Shown here piece by piece: positions 1 through 11,333 of a stretch of 64,000 bases of DNA; the first letter of the stretch is position 1; the number at the start of each line of letters is the position of its first letter. The position numbers and the translations under genes are program-made. A model generated the notes under the pieces. The model worked only from the letters and a program-made list of their open reading frames with translations, made no database searches and was not told the origin of the DNA. The stretch lies in the NCBI GenBank assembly GCA_907165275.2, contig OU015661.1:2239501-2303500 (forward strand), written 5' to 3'. The stretch is from Zygaena filipendulae (lineage: Eukaryota > Arthropoda > Insecta > Lepidoptera > Zygaenidae).

Positions 1-3000
1 CTGGGTAATCTGCTTCTCCTCTTACTCAGAGATACTAGGTATACCTAGCGTCATATCAGTGAAAGAATTTATAGGCACTGGTCACCTGCAGAAATTACCC
101 TCACAATTTAACAAACGACTTTTTCCTCTATAGTCTATCCCACCAAAAACATTTTCATGTAAAATGATGCCAAGACGAGCCCATAGGACGGGCACTGTCA
201 AAAAGTTATCAGATCTCATGTAGAGCCAAGCTTATAACTCTACACACCCTAACTCTACAAAGCCTAACTTCTCAAACTCTACACCTTAGTCAGAATATAT
301 GGCTTGGCCATTTCGCTCTATTCACATAAGTGTAAGGGGAAAAATTGATCCACTGTTAATTACTTTTCTGTTATACAAAGGTTCTTGCAGTAACAAAACG
401 GTGAAGATATATATATGTGGGTTTGATAAGTCCGCTATTTACAACATATCCCGAGAATTTTGTTTATCTGGTATAATCCAAACCCAAGTTATAAGGGTTC
501 AAAAAAACGACGAAGCGCTTCGAGAAAATAAGAAAGTAGGTAGTGCTCCTGCTTCGCTTGGCTCGTCTTGGCGATGAGATATAAGCAAGGGGGTGATTTG
601 TCTACTTTTTTAACTATGTATAAAGATCTAGTTTTAATGACTCCTAGAACCAATTTTTAACACCGAATGGAATTTTATAAATTTAATAAATATTTATATA
701 AATAAAACGAATACATAATCACATATCAATTTTTATTAAAACCTTTTCTGTTCATACGAAGCTTTGTATATTCATCTAATTACACCGATTTCTAACATTT
801 TTTTTATCATTTATTATAATCATTGTAGGTATGTAACTTAAATTTAATTTACTCATAACTATTTTTTACACATAATTATTTCTATTAAAGTTTAATATAT
901 TTTTATTCCATTCTCGTTTCTCAAGTCTAAAATTGTCTAAAATGACTTTTTTTCTATCGCAACATTTAAGATCGCCTACAATACGGCCCAATAGTAATTA
1001 AAAGGTAAGCGAACTTTTTAAGCAGTGCTGTGGGTTTTTAAAAATGAATAACAAATTAATAAAATGACTATAATTCCAAAAAAACATCGTACCTATTTAA
1101 AATTAACTATCGTTGATTAAAATATACTATTGCAATACAGTCTGCGTGAATTTATAGGTCAAGGCAAATTTGTTCAATCAAAAAAATAGAGTTTGTATAA
1201 AAAAAATAACTAGGTATATATCTGTCACACATAAATTAGGTATTTCGTCGGTTTATAATAAACGATGCTGAGGACAGCACTATATCTACGCATTTGCATT
1301 TTCTATATCTTCGGCATTTTACAAAATGCCATGCGTTCGTTTAAAACAGACGAATTAAACAATATGTCAACGAGATAATATAATCCACGACAGAATATGT
1401 AATAAGACCCGTATTTATGAATGTTACTCAATATCGATATAAACGTTATGTTATCAAAACATCGTTTATCTTGCTTATTGCACTGGAATATGACGGAGAT
1501 GAAGCGAAGAATTGAGACGGTACTTATGAACTTTGAGTAGGTAATGTTTATTAATACGGGCCGTAGAAGAGACAAGATAAAAGTGAAAATTGGGTAAAAT
1601 TTGACTGACGGACCTAATCAATAAATAATATTTGATGCGTTATATTTATGATAAATTTAAAATTTAAGAAATTGTGTCGGTATCACAACATAAGTAGGTG
1701 TAAGTGGTTAATTGTGGGTAACATTTTTTGTACAATAATTTACGGATTTATTATTAGGTTTTTTTAATGAACATGAACAGATGATTTAAGAGGTCACGCC
1801 ACTCACTATAGTAAAAATCGTAATATTTTCTAAGAATAAGTATGTGGGTATATTGGTCGTAAAAAATCAAGAGACATTTTTGCTTTTGATTAAACTTTCC
1901 TTTAAAAGACCAAAATTTTCGCTGTAATAATTTCGAAACTAAGGCAAAAATTTGGAGATAACTCTGTAGTAAACATAATTCCAAAACGAAAAAGGGCTGT
2001 TTTTTACAGACTCTACCACAGTGAAACTATTTGATATAAGTAAAGTCTAAAATGCTGCAGAACAGAAATATATAAAATAAGTAAAATTTGCCCATTCTAC
2101 ATACATATATGTATGTATATCTATGTACATTGTACAATACTATCTGCATTTTTTTAAAGAAGATATTATGGTTTTTTTATAGCAGATGGCGGTTTTTTAT
2201 AGTTTGACCCTGTTATAAATAATTACACAAAGTTTAATTGCTATATTTTCATATGGGTAGCTTATTGATATTTTTATTAATAAGGTGTACCAAAAATAAT
2301 TTATTATATATTAAATAAAAATAGTCTGTCATTAAACTATAACGCATAATATTATGATATGTGAATACAATGACCGTTTAGAATATAATTATATAAGTAA
2401 ATGTAATAATATTTAATTTCTTTTATGAGTTAAAATTTTATTTTAATTGTATGATCACGGAATTGACTTTATTTTGAACTTATGCCAATCAAACAGATTA
2501 AAATTTATTGTCCTTAGTTTTTTGGTAATATATAAAAAAAATCTTGTATGAGTAGATATAAATCTTTTATTCCTTTTTTAGGGTTCTGTACTGTAATTGG
2601 AAAGGGTAAGAACCTCCCCCTTTTTGGAAGTCGGTTAAAAATGGGATCCTATTACTAATTTAACTAAACAATAAAATTGCAAAGTTGAAATATATTTTCA
2701 TTTCCTCGATTAATGTAAATACCAAACAACAATAATTTATCAAACTAATTAAAACTCAATCAATTTAAATTAGTAGTAAAAAGGAACCATTATGAGTATT
2801 TCGTTTAAATATCTTAAATACTAAGTATATCGATGGATGTGGCAAAATTATTTATAAAATTGCTCGTTACAATAAGTATTATACCCTTTTCGTGTGCTTA
2901 TTTTTATCATATTATAATACGCATTAAAACTCTTTTTAAATAGTTTATATTATTATTTATTTATCTTAGCGTTGAAACTTGATAACCGTTTTTTTTTTTT

Positions 3001-3530
3001 CGATTTCATTAAACATTACTGAACATGTTTCCAACATTTGGCTAATTCTTCAGTCGACCTTCGCCTTTTGGAAGACTAAAAAAAGCCTTTGCAACTTTAA
3101 GTACACAAGTATTTCCGACACACACATATTAATATATTTTTATATATATATATTTTTCCACTAATCTCTACACGACTCATGCAACTTTTATGTAATAGGT
3201 ACGCACATTTCTTAGATAAAAATTACCTCAGCTATTATAATATTAGGTATATTGTAAATATTGTTTCATTTTATTTGTTTAATTAAAATCACAAAAAAGA
3301 ATTCACGGCACAACCGAATTGATTAGATATATTTTATGGTAATTGTTACTAAGGAATTCAATTTCCTTGTTAGATTTAATTTTAAAATCTATCGACTATA
3401 TTTGTTAACTTGTTTACTACGAACTGAAAACTACGAAATGAAAATCAGCTTAAAAAGCTGATGAATGCTATTTATTGTTAAAAATAAATTTCACCTTCAA
3501 AACACTGAGCAGTTATGGTAAATAAAATAG
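1..3530. other. No gene seen; AT-rich flank
   Basis: No exon with convincing splice sites or protein similarity was found. The open frames are short and AT-driven. One repeat tail is visible at about 2580-2645 (AACCTCCCCCTTTTTGGAAG then TCGGTTAAAAA); the same motif recurs near 29270 and 55072. Confidence 0.6.
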
Positions 3531-3773
3531 TTGGACATAGATAAGCAACAAGTGTGTTAACCCACACTGGAGAAATTTTGAGTAAATCGTGTTTTAAAAG
3601 TAGGAGCGCCATTTTGTATCAACATTTTTTGTGTTCAATATTTAGTTACATATTTAAACAATGTAATAAGGTAAACACATAATTAAAAAAACGTTCCCTA
3701 ACTCTCAATAAATCGTTCTGAATCAATAACTTAATTTTGTGGGTTAGCATGTTATTGCTTATCTGCGTCCAGT
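3531..3773 (+). mobile_element. MITE family C, copy 1
   Basis: About 243 bp with terminal inverted repeats TGGACATAGATAAGCAA at the left and TTGCTTATCTGCGTCCA at the right, followed inward by TGTTAACCCACA-like blocks. The same element lies in opposite orientation at 16533-16774. No coding capacity. Confidence 0.75.
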
Positions 3774-4180
3774 TATAATATAATAATAACATATTAGGTA
3801 CTACTAATCGAGTACCTAAATATAAACTATAATATAATTTAATTATCTTCAAAGAGCACCTTTTTTAACGAAATTTTTAAGTTTTCCAAGGATTCTATCT
3901 ATTTTTGTTTTTATCCTTTTTTTAATTTTAAAATTTGCCATTTAAAAAAATCTTTTGTATAAAGGCGTAGGTACTAAGTTAACGTTTTTTTTTGCATCAT
4001 TAAAATCACGGTTCGATATTTAAAAAACAATTCAACTCAATCCGTACATACACTGTCACCAAACGTGTTTTCGTTTTCGAAATAACGGTTATGTGTTAGT
4101 TATAACAGAGTGTTATAGCGTTATCACTTCGTTATAAATATGTAACTGTCGCGCAAAATGTTCCGGCTGCTGTTGTGTAA

Positions 4181-4277
4181 TTATATGAGAGTTTCTTTGC
4201 CGCCAAACTTGTGCATGTCCTCGTAAGAGCACTCGTGGCGAGGGCCGCTAGGTGGAGGTTCTCTTGTCGGCCTTTGC
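4181..4277 (-). CDS. Candidate alternative C-terminus of the calmodulin-like gene
   Basis: In the same frame as exon 6, the sequence beyond its TAG stays open to a TAA at 4181, with GC content well above the surrounding DNA. A second acceptor (TATGCAG, exon start 4278/4277) is also phase 1 and would also restore the loop IV Glu. It gives a tail starting EQRPTREPPPSGPRHECS. It could be an alternative exon, a readthrough extension, or simply 3' UTR. No homology was recognised. Confidence 0.3.
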
Positions 4278-4285
4278 TCTGCATA

Positions 4286-4317
4286 CTAGTTTTTCGACGT
4301 CAATATTGTCACAAACT
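4286..4317 (-). CDS. Calmodulin-like exon 6 (C-terminus)
   Basis: 32 nt after the acceptor AAATTACAG. They complete the loop IV Glu and encode FVTILTSKN then TAG. Found by looking for a phase-1 acceptor giving the expected calmodulin tail; the match to FVTMMTSK is close. The frame stays open for 34 more codons after the TAG, to a TAA at 4181. Confidence 0.82.
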
Positions 4318-7300
4318 CTGTAATTTGAAACAACAATAATTGTTTCAATGCTGTAAATATATTTTCTATGTATTAACAAAAAAGGTGCATTTGATTAAAC
4401 TATAAACATAAATATTTACAGCAACGTTGGTATAGTGCTAAAGTAACTGCCAGCTAAACCAGTTGTCGCGGGTTCAATCCCCAATCAGGGTAAATATTGG
4501 TGATTACTCTGAGTTTGGATGTTTAATATTATGTACCATAAGACGTATTGGTGTTTACTCTAAGTCTGGATGGGTAATATGTATCATATGTATGTTACAA
4601 AAGAAAAAGGTATTATGTCAATGGTCTGATACTTATAGCTCTGGTTAGTTTAAGACCACGTGACGCTGTGTAATAGTGTCTAAGCATTAATTATTTTGTC
4701 GTTTAAGTTTTTGTTCCAAAATAATCATCAAAATTCTGGATTATTCTAGATCCCTAACTGCCCCTCATTCGCTCTGCAAAGCATTAAGTTACCCCCTTAT
4801 TTGCGGCTAAAGAGGTTAGTTAAGGAAAACAAGCCGTCACTTCATCAAAAGCAATAAGCACAGCTCGCGCCGCTGATAGCTGTGGCCTATTTCTTATGTT
4901 GTCTACCATTTGTTTTTGCCGCCGCCGCCACCGCCGCCGCAAAGACCAAGGGGTAAGGAGGTTATTACAAAATGTCATCATACCATCGTAATTGACCATG
5001 CCGTCTCCGTCCAAGTCAGCTTCGCGGATCATGTCGTCTACTTCCTCTTCGCTGAGCCGCTCCCCGAGATTGGTCATCACATGGCGAAGCTCCACGGAGG
5101 AGATCAGACCGTCGTTGTTCTTGTCAAATACTCTGGAATTTGAAATTCCACATGTACAAGTCTCAAAGAACTGTATCATGGAGAGAAATCAATCATACCG
5201 AAGAGGTTTCGGTTGCCCTTTATTGCCGACCCCGCGCGGTATAAATAATGTGCAAACTACGGGAGAGTATACTTGCCCAACCGAACACCGGTAGCAAATA
5301 CTGTTGACCAATCTTCGGTGCGGAACTTTTCGGTCGCGAACTTTACCGAAGAAGCCCCTATATTTTTCTCAAGGTAGGTTTCTTCCAGCAATGCAAGTTA
5401 TTTATTATACCAAGCTGACATCAGTGAGCGGCATACTCTCTACGTCTGGGCCCTGGGGATGGATGGATTTTACTAGTGCCTAGTTGAAATAACAGACCTT
5501 TTGGTTATTTTAGGATCCGGATCTGATTTTAAATCCGTAGAAAACTGTAGAATTATATTATACCAGATTTGGATATAAGTAATAAGGTAATCGTACTTTA
5601 GAGATGCTAGATAAAAAAATTACCTTGAACCTTAAAAAATCAGATTATGAAAATCATTTACTTATAACTTGTCTGTATGGCTCAACAGCCCTCGCCTCTC
5701 TCAGAAGGGCAAAAAAAAACAACAGCAACGGCACTTTAGAGGTTACCTGAAAGCCTCTCTAAGTTCATCCTCCCCGTCCGAGCCGCGCATCTTCTTCGAC
5801 ATCATCTGCAGGAACTCGTTGAACTCGATAGTGCCGTTGCCATCTTGGTCTACCTCTTTCACCATGTCGCGGAGTTCCGTTTCTGGAATGTAGGTATGAT
5901 ATATTATTATATGATTATATATTATACATACTGTATTGCAATTTCCTTTTAATATAATATAAAAGGAAATTGCATTAATTTTAATTTTCGCCATGATTAT
6001 AACAGTTAATCATGATAATATGCAGCTTTTATCAATTAAATCAGTATGCTTTATGCTTTTTGAAATGTAATCCTTACTTTAATAAATGCCAATGTGAGGT
6101 TTTTTTTGTTTGTTTTTACACTTTCACGTCTTAACGGCTCAACTAATCAGCATGAAATTTTGCATACACATGGTTAGGGATACAGAGAAGGACATAGAGT
6201 ACTTTTATGCCGGAATTTCCGCTAGAACTCTGAAATTATCGCGTGTGAAACCATGGGGCACAGTTATAATTACTATAACATTATAAATGCGAAAGTGAGT
6301 TTGTTTGTTACGCTTTTACGGCTCAACGGTTCAACTAATCACCATCAAATTTTGTATACACGTTGTCAGGGGTACAGAGAAGGACATAGGGTACTTTTTA
6401 TCCCAGAATTCCCGCAGGAACTTCCAACTTATTGCGAGTGAAACCGCGGGGCACAGCTGGTAAAAGGTTTGTGTTGCACTGTTAGGCTCATTTATAATGT
6501 TTTTAAATTCGAAATGGAATGGATGGAATTTAAATATACAAATGTTTGCAAATGGCTGTACATTATATTGGAGCTATAAAAAGTTGCAATATCGTTATAC
6601 GGATATTACTGACTCTATTGGATTTTGGAACGCAAATATGTACTTTACAAAAGTAATGACGCTATGTAAGTAATACCATACGAGGGTGGATCAAATTACA
6701 CCGGTTGGTGGTTCCAAATAGAAGCTTAGGGAAATATTCCATTTCTTTTGTTTCTTATTCCATTCTGATAATGTAGTAGGTATTAATCATATAATAAGTA
6801 GGCATAGAACGACAGTGAGCGCAAGCAGAGTGATGTCAGTGATGTTGTTTTAAGTCAGGCTAAAACGACTCAATACGTTCACACTTCACAGATACTTATA
6901 AGTATGTTGATACTCGATGACACGTACCTGATGGCCTTTGTCCCAAAGATCTCATGACCACACCCAACTCGGCCATGGTGATGGTTCCGTCTTCATCCTT
7001 GTCAAATAGCATAAACGCTTCCTTGAACTCTGAAAATAAAAAAAATTGCACAAATATAGAACTATAAAGATGTTTTTTTTTAGTAACTTTTACAAATGGA
7101 CTACTGGAAACCAACCATAAGTTGGTTGGATTCCAGTCGTCTGTTTTTAAAAGTTTACCGTATTACTGTAACGTCTACTAGAGCAAGCTTAACATCACAA
7201 TATTGTGCTATCAACACCAAAATAAATAAGTTCCCGCCAAGAATTCAGGTTTATACATCTATAGACAATATAAGTAGTTGTGTACCTGCAACTTGTTCCT

Positions 7301-7549
7301 CCGTAAGGCCATATTCTGACTAGAAAAAAAAACGAAGACATTAAAAACATTTTTTGTGAAAGTTATAAATAAATAACTTTTTGGGGATACATGGTTGATT
7401 GACCTTATAAGTTTATAATGACTTTTAGATAATCATGGTTTGATTGCGTGTAAACCTACTGATACTTGTCGTAAACCACTCGTGAGCTTCCTTAAACGCT
7501 TATATTCCTTTTGGTATCGCTCCTCTTTTGGCACCACGGCGTTTGCCAT
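4286..7549 (-). CDS. Calmodulin-like EF-hand protein, six exons
   Basis: Coding exons on the minus strand, 5' to 3': 7549-7460 (or -7466), 7319-7286, 7029-6928, 5882-5747, 5132-4984, 4317-4286. Every junction has GT/AG and matching phase, giving about 178-180 residues. Calmodulin is about 149, so roughly 30 extra residues lie at the N-terminus; they are basic ([15 protein letters not shown]). Four EF-hand loops begin DKDEDG, DQDGNG, DKNNDG and DLDGDG. Each has Asp at position 1, Gly at 6 and Glu at 12, so all four should bind calcium. The body follows calmodulin closely ([30 protein letters not shown]) and ends FVTILTSKN. It is known that calmodulins relay calcium signals by wrapping target helices. 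The extension and divergence (the usual second and fourth linkers are altered) mark this as a calmodulin paralogue rather than the housekeeping gene; tissue and targets cannot be read from the sequence. Helitron-like copies sit in the third intron. Confidence 0.88.
4422..4676 (+). mobile_element. tRNA-derived SINE, copy 1
   Basis: Starts with an A-box-like TGGTATAGTGCTA and a B-box GGGTTCAATCC about 35 bp on, then a unique body and a tail around AATAGTGTC. A related copy lies at 51864-52080 with the same GTCTGATAC block. The cloverleaf is too degenerate for a tRNA gene. Confidence 0.6.
4917..4942. repeat. GCC/CCG trinucleotide repeat
   Basis: GCCGCCGCCACCGCCGCCGC tract in the last intron of the calmodulin-like gene. 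If the intron were retained it would encode an arginine cluster (RRRWRRR). Confidence 0.8.
4984..5132 (-). CDS. Calmodulin-like exon 5 (EF-hands III and IV)
   Basis: 149-nt exon after AATTCCAG, ending before GTATGA. It encodes [20 protein letters not shown] through [11 protein letters not shown] plus the first base of the Glu at loop IV position 12. The open frame runs on through the donor to 4820, so intron retention would give a different, Arg-rich tail. Confidence 0.9.
5747..5882 (-). CDS. Calmodulin-like exon 4 (EF-hand II)
   Basis: 136-nt exon after ATTCCAG, ending before GTAACC. It encodes [20 protein letters not shown] through MMSKKMRG to the start of the third hand. Loop II is complete, and MARKMKD of calmodulin is replaced by MSKKMRG. 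Confidence 0.9.
6071..6460 (+). mobile_element. Tandem pair of Helitron-like repeats
   Basis: Two head-to-tail copies (about 6071-6263 and 6264-6460) inside the third intron of the calmodulin-like gene. Each has the 5' ATTATAAATGCGAAAGTGAG block (first copy degenerate), a GTTTGTTTG run, and ends in GTGAAACC plus GGGGCACAG. Non-autonomous. Confidence 0.65.
6928..7029 (-). CDS. Calmodulin-like exon 3 (EF-hand I)
   Basis: 102-nt exon after TTTTCAG, ending before GTACGT. It encodes [20 protein letters not shown] and the following helix up to GQRPS. Loop I keeps Asp1, Asp3, Asp5, Gly6 and Glu12. Confidence 0.9.
7286..7319 (-). CDS. Calmodulin-like exon 2
   Basis: 34-nt exon between TTCTAG and GTACAC. 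It encodes [11 protein letters not shown] plus the first base of the next Glu codon, matching the start of calmodulin (LTEEQIAEFKEAF). Confidence 0.85.
7460..7549 (-). CDS. Calmodulin-like exon 1 (initiator, basic extension)
   Basis: Starts at the ATG at 7549 and reads [19 protein letters not shown] and on. Two phase-0 donors are possible: GTATCA after 7466 or the better GTAGGT after 7460, differing by two codons. The extension is helix-prone and rich in Lys, Arg and Glu. Confidence 0.75.
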
Positions 7550-8462
7550 TGTCGATTTAGATTTTAAAAATAAAACTAGGCGCCTTATTTAATAAACAAG
7601 AGTTTTTGCGATGGGAATGTAGAGCTTAGCCAGTACCACAGCTACTAAAAAAGGCGATGGAATATTTAACACTTTACCAAACTTTATTAAATTTTACTTT
7701 AGATATCATTTAGGATATTTATAAACTTTTCTTAATAGTTTTCAAGCAATTGGAAAGCTCGCGATCTTCGAATGATTTCTTGATAGGCAGCACCTAACTC
7801 GAATGTTTTACTCTTGAAATCACGCACAAGAATAATAGCTTTTATTTGTAAACATTAGATAGAATAACTAAATGCATTGAACTATTGTCCAAACATGTTA
7901 TTACAGGTTTTCAAGTAATTGTTACGTATATTTTCACGTTTATACTTTTGCGTTATTGACACTATAATACTGTTATCAAACTGGCCGGTTATGAAACGCA
8001 TCAAGCGCACAACGTGACATTGTCAGGTTGAATATAGAACTCTATATTTAAAATTGTAGCGCGCTTTTCACGAGTGTTCCACAAGTGTTCTACAGTGATC
8101 GCAAAAATTAATTATAAATATGTCCTCAAAAGTTATTTGCAGTTCATAACATTTGTTGAGATTTAATTTTATGATTCATTTTCATTCTACATAATAAGAA
8201 TTATATCACATCAATCCAATTATTACTTTCGTAACACGACAAAATGATAACAATGCAATACAATCATTACAATAAAACGTATGTAAAACTTTCTTATTGC
8301 ACCGCTACAATTATAAACAAAACGTGACTGATATAAAACCTGTTATCGTTATCTTCAAAATGATCACAGTAATATTAAATTGCATATTACAAATTACAAT
8401 ACGACAATAGATTATAATAATATTAAAATAGGTGTCAATTATACATACTTGTTGTAATCCAA
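7550..8462. other. Upstream region of the calmodulin-like gene
   Basis: No gene seen. The promoter and 5' UTR of the minus-strand calmodulin-like gene should be here. TATTAAATAAGG on the minus strand, about 30 bp upstream of the ATG, is a weak TATA-like match only. Confidence 0.35.
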
Positions 8463-8661
8463 TCCTTACTATTATAAATGCGAAAGGGAGTTTGTTTGTT
8501 TGTTACGCTTTCATGATTCAACGGCTCAATCGATCATTATGAAATTTTGCATTCACTTTAACACGGGTACAGAGAAAGAGATAGTGTACTTTTTGTCTCG
8601 GAATTCTCAGGGAACTCCGAAATTACCCGGTACCCCGGGTGAAACACCGAGGAGCAACTGG
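8463..8661 (+). mobile_element. Helitron-like repeat
   Basis: Starts TCCTTACTATTATAAATGCG, then GTTTGTTTGTTTGTTACGC, and ends GGTGAAACACCGAGGAGCAA plus CTGG. 5' TC and an imperfect 3' hairpin before CTNG fit a short Helitron. Confidence 0.6.
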
Positions 8662-8865
8662 TATTTAATATGATACAGACTCTACGTTCGCGTTAGTAAT
8701 ATTTTACAGGTACAGACTGGAAATAAACGACCAAAAAGCAGGCACAAAGAAATGTAATAAATTGGTTGAGTTCAAAATATAAATTTATATTAAATATTAT
8801 AATACAGTAACATTGCCGAAATATTGTCGAATATGTATAAGAAAAACGTATTTTTGAGAAAACAC

Positions 8866-9197
8866 AATAGGCATGTTGACTAATTTTTAGTTTTTAGTCC
8901 GTCTTGTAGATTATTAAAATATATTGGACACGTATTTTTTTCTTTTTTTACGTAATCAAAAAATAACGGCGATATATTGAGTTGAAATTTCGCGTGACGT
9001 CACTATTCTGACAGTTTGTACGGCGGTTTTAGCGGTTAGTGACGTCACGACCCCCTCACCCTAAACTTTAATGCGCTTTATCTCTGTATATATTAATTTA
9101 TTTGAAAAAGCGAAAAATACGTGTCTATTGTTTTTTTATTTTCTAACTGACGGACTAATTAGAATTTTGATTTTCAAAAGTAGTCAACATCCCCATT
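8866..9197 (+). mobile_element. CRE-bearing MITE, copy 1
   Basis: 332 bp between AATAGGCATGTTGACTA and its imperfect inverse TAGTCAACATCCCCATT, with a second inverted block TTAGTCCGTC/GACGGACTAA further in. Two TGACGTCA palindromes at 8995-9002 and 9040-9047. No open frame of its own; eight copies in the window. Confidence 0.85.
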
Positions 9198-9909
9198 ATT
9201 CCAATATTTTCATTTTGGCGGTCATTGTAGAACAAAAATACTATCTCGCATGTTGGCAATTGGCATTGTTTCGTTCGTAAACATCACGGAAATTCTTGTT
9301 CTTGTAGGTAACGTTTTTAGTACACAAGGAACTGCTCAATTTTCTTTTATTATTCACTCAATAATGGTTTCCCCACGTTTGTATCAGATTATTAATCTTT
9401 TAAAATTGAAGATTAACTCAACTTTAATCGTACCTATACTACGAGTAAATCCTAATTTAAAATATCCGACTTAACTAAGTAGATATATCTATTTGTGCAA
9501 TTAAAATCAGTCATCTGTAAGAGATTACAGAATCAATCCATTTCGGTCACTGCTCGCGAGAACTACCTATATTCTAGGCATATTCTATAGCTATCTCGGA
9601 AACGTATGTAAATGTATAGAAACGTAACATATCCTATACGATAGAAAGAGATAGACATAGCAATATAATGAGATTAAGAAAGAGACATTATCTCTATCTA
9701 AATAAAAATCTCTGGCTATGTTTTACGGTGCTTTTTATTGTGGTTGTCGATTATGTTCGATTTTTAATCTTCGATCTATTATTTATTTTTCCAGCCGATA
9801 AAGATTTTTTATCGAAGAGAAAAGGAAATTGAGTACTTTTTTTTATTGCCAGTTTTTTACTCATGTTGGCGATTTATTTTTACGTGGGTTTTTTATCGTG
9901 ACGATTTGA
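9198..9909. other. No gene seen
   Basis: AT-rich sequence with AGATAGACATAG-like simple stretches near 9640-9720. Presumably 3' of the orphan exon that ends at 9910. Confidence 0.5.
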
Positions 9910-10130
9910 TCATACTGAGAAAGAAATGCGGGCAGATAGGTGAGCGGTCTTGAAAGGGGCTTCTAAAACCTTTCTTAAACCTACACTTGGATCATAAGAC
10001 CGGGGGCCGGGCATTACTCGAGTTTCCCGCCTTAAAGTAGCTTGTGGCAAATTCCACTCATCACAGTCGTCTACACTTAGGTAACACATTTTTTTTAAAT
10101 CCAGATTGCTCAGTTGCTCTCTCAATCTGG
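9910..10130 (-). CDS. Orphan 3'-terminal exon, function unknown
   Basis: Minus-strand exon after a good acceptor (TTATTTTTACCAG). It is open for 72 codons to a TGA at 9912-9910 and reads ARLREQLSNLDLKK ... CDEWNLP ... MPGPRSYDPSVGLRK ... and ends ISFSV. GC content is clearly above its surroundings, and the amino-acid composition looks like real protein. The PGPRSYDP stretch followed by KVLEAPFKTAHLSAR is reminiscent of sperm-tail PG-rich (SHIPPO) repeats, but one short match is weak. The exon needs a phase-1 donor upstream. The nearest minus-strand exon (ending 11862) ends in phase 0, so if both belong to one gene at least one exon between them is missing. It could also be a decayed pseudogene fragment. 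Confidence 0.42.
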
Positions 10131-10255
10131 CTGGTAAAAATAATTGATGGATGGTTTTAAGCTGGGTAGGTGGGTACGTAGATAAAAACAAGTTATCAAA
10201 TGTTCATCAGTTTTAAAACATTGTATAATATAATGTGTATAGTGTATATGCTACA

Positions 10256-10326
10256 TGTGTGTGTGTGTGTGTGTGTGTGTATACATATATATGTATATGT
10301 GCATACCCACATATACATATATATGT
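10256..10326. repeat. TG and AT microsatellite
   Basis: A (TG)n run followed by ACATATATATGTATATG palindromic AT/CA steps. Confidence 0.9.
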
Positions 10327-10539
10327 ATTTAATTTTTTTTTTTTTTACTTTTTCATTTATCTATTTATATACGCGAGGTGCGTATGGTAGCGTATATGTA
10401 TGAGTTATTTTATCATAGGTTCGTATATAATTTAAGTTTATAATATTGTACTGTTTATTATATAATCTCTGCCCTATGTGTGTGTAATCTATGGTTATGG
10501 TATCAACTTTTAAATTGTTCTTTTTGTTGTGTATGTATG

Positions 10540-10815
10540 TTATTTATTTTTTCCGCCGCCTGCGTCACACTTTGGGACGCTTGTGGGACTGCTGGTGCTG
10601 GCTGAAAACCTGCGCTGAGGGTTCCCATCCTGAGCATATGCTGAATCAGCTGTCATTTGCAGCAGCAGAGACACACCGCGACCAATATAAAGTTATATTT
10701 AGGTCTATAAGTTGCTAGTAAAAAAAAATTGTAAATTATTCTTGTCAACTTTCTGCGTACCTACATGTGTGTGTGTCTGTTGTGCAATAAAAGATATTCT
10801 ATTCTATTCTATTTG
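10540..10815 (+). mobile_element. LINE-like 3' end
   Basis: GC-richer block (CGCCTGCGTCACACTTTGGG onward) followed by TGTGCAATAAAAGATATTC and a (TATTC)n tail, the usual form of a truncated lepidopteran LINE end. The same tail type, reversed, is inserted at 52783. No open frame extends far. Confidence 0.5.
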
Positions 10816-11143
10816 GTCCTATTATTTAAGTCAACAATGTCCGTAAATAAATGTCAAAATCAATATTATAGGTACTCGAACCAACCCACGTCTTCGAAGA
10901 CTATAACGAATGTTTCCACTCGACGAGTCGAAAGAGGACTCTATCAACATACAACTATATAAAGTACTAGTCGATCCCCCACGGTTTGTCCCGCGTAAAG
11001 TGAAAGAATTTTTCAAGGTCGGTTAAGAAGTTTTCCAATTTATCCATTACAAACGAACATATTATAAAAGTCCTGTTTGTAGCGACCAGGAAACGGAAGC
11101 CGCGCGGGTAGGTCCATCCATTTTTTTGTCTTTATAATTTGTA

Positions 11144-11333
11144 CTAGCTGAATTCCCGCGGAATTGTTCCATACAAACTTTGTGACCCCTTTTCATCCCT
11201 TTAGGGGTTGAATTTTCTAATATTCTTTCTTATCGGATGCCTACGTCATACAAAGAACACACCCTCCAAGTTTCAGGTCTCTACGATCAGCGGTTTAGGC
11301 TGTGCGTTGATCCCTCAATAATGCAGGACAAAG
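11144..11333 (-). mobile_element. Helitron-like repeat (divergent)
   Basis: Left edge ACTAGCTGAATTCCCGCGG is the reversed 3' terminus. The body has CATACAAACTTTGTGACCCC and TGTGCGTTGATCCCTC. Related bodies occur at 14952-15180 and 43857-44069. Confidence 0.5.

Noticed and set aside
4450..4490. Possible tRNA gene with B-box GGGTTCAATCC
   Set aside because: The acceptor and anticodon stems do not pair, and a second diverged copy at 51864 shows it is a SINE.
4700..4735. Acceptor AATAATCCAG as the last exon of the calmodulin-like gene
   Set aside because: It would give DEF then a stop, truncating the protein. The acceptor at 4317 gives the full expected FVTILTSKN tail.
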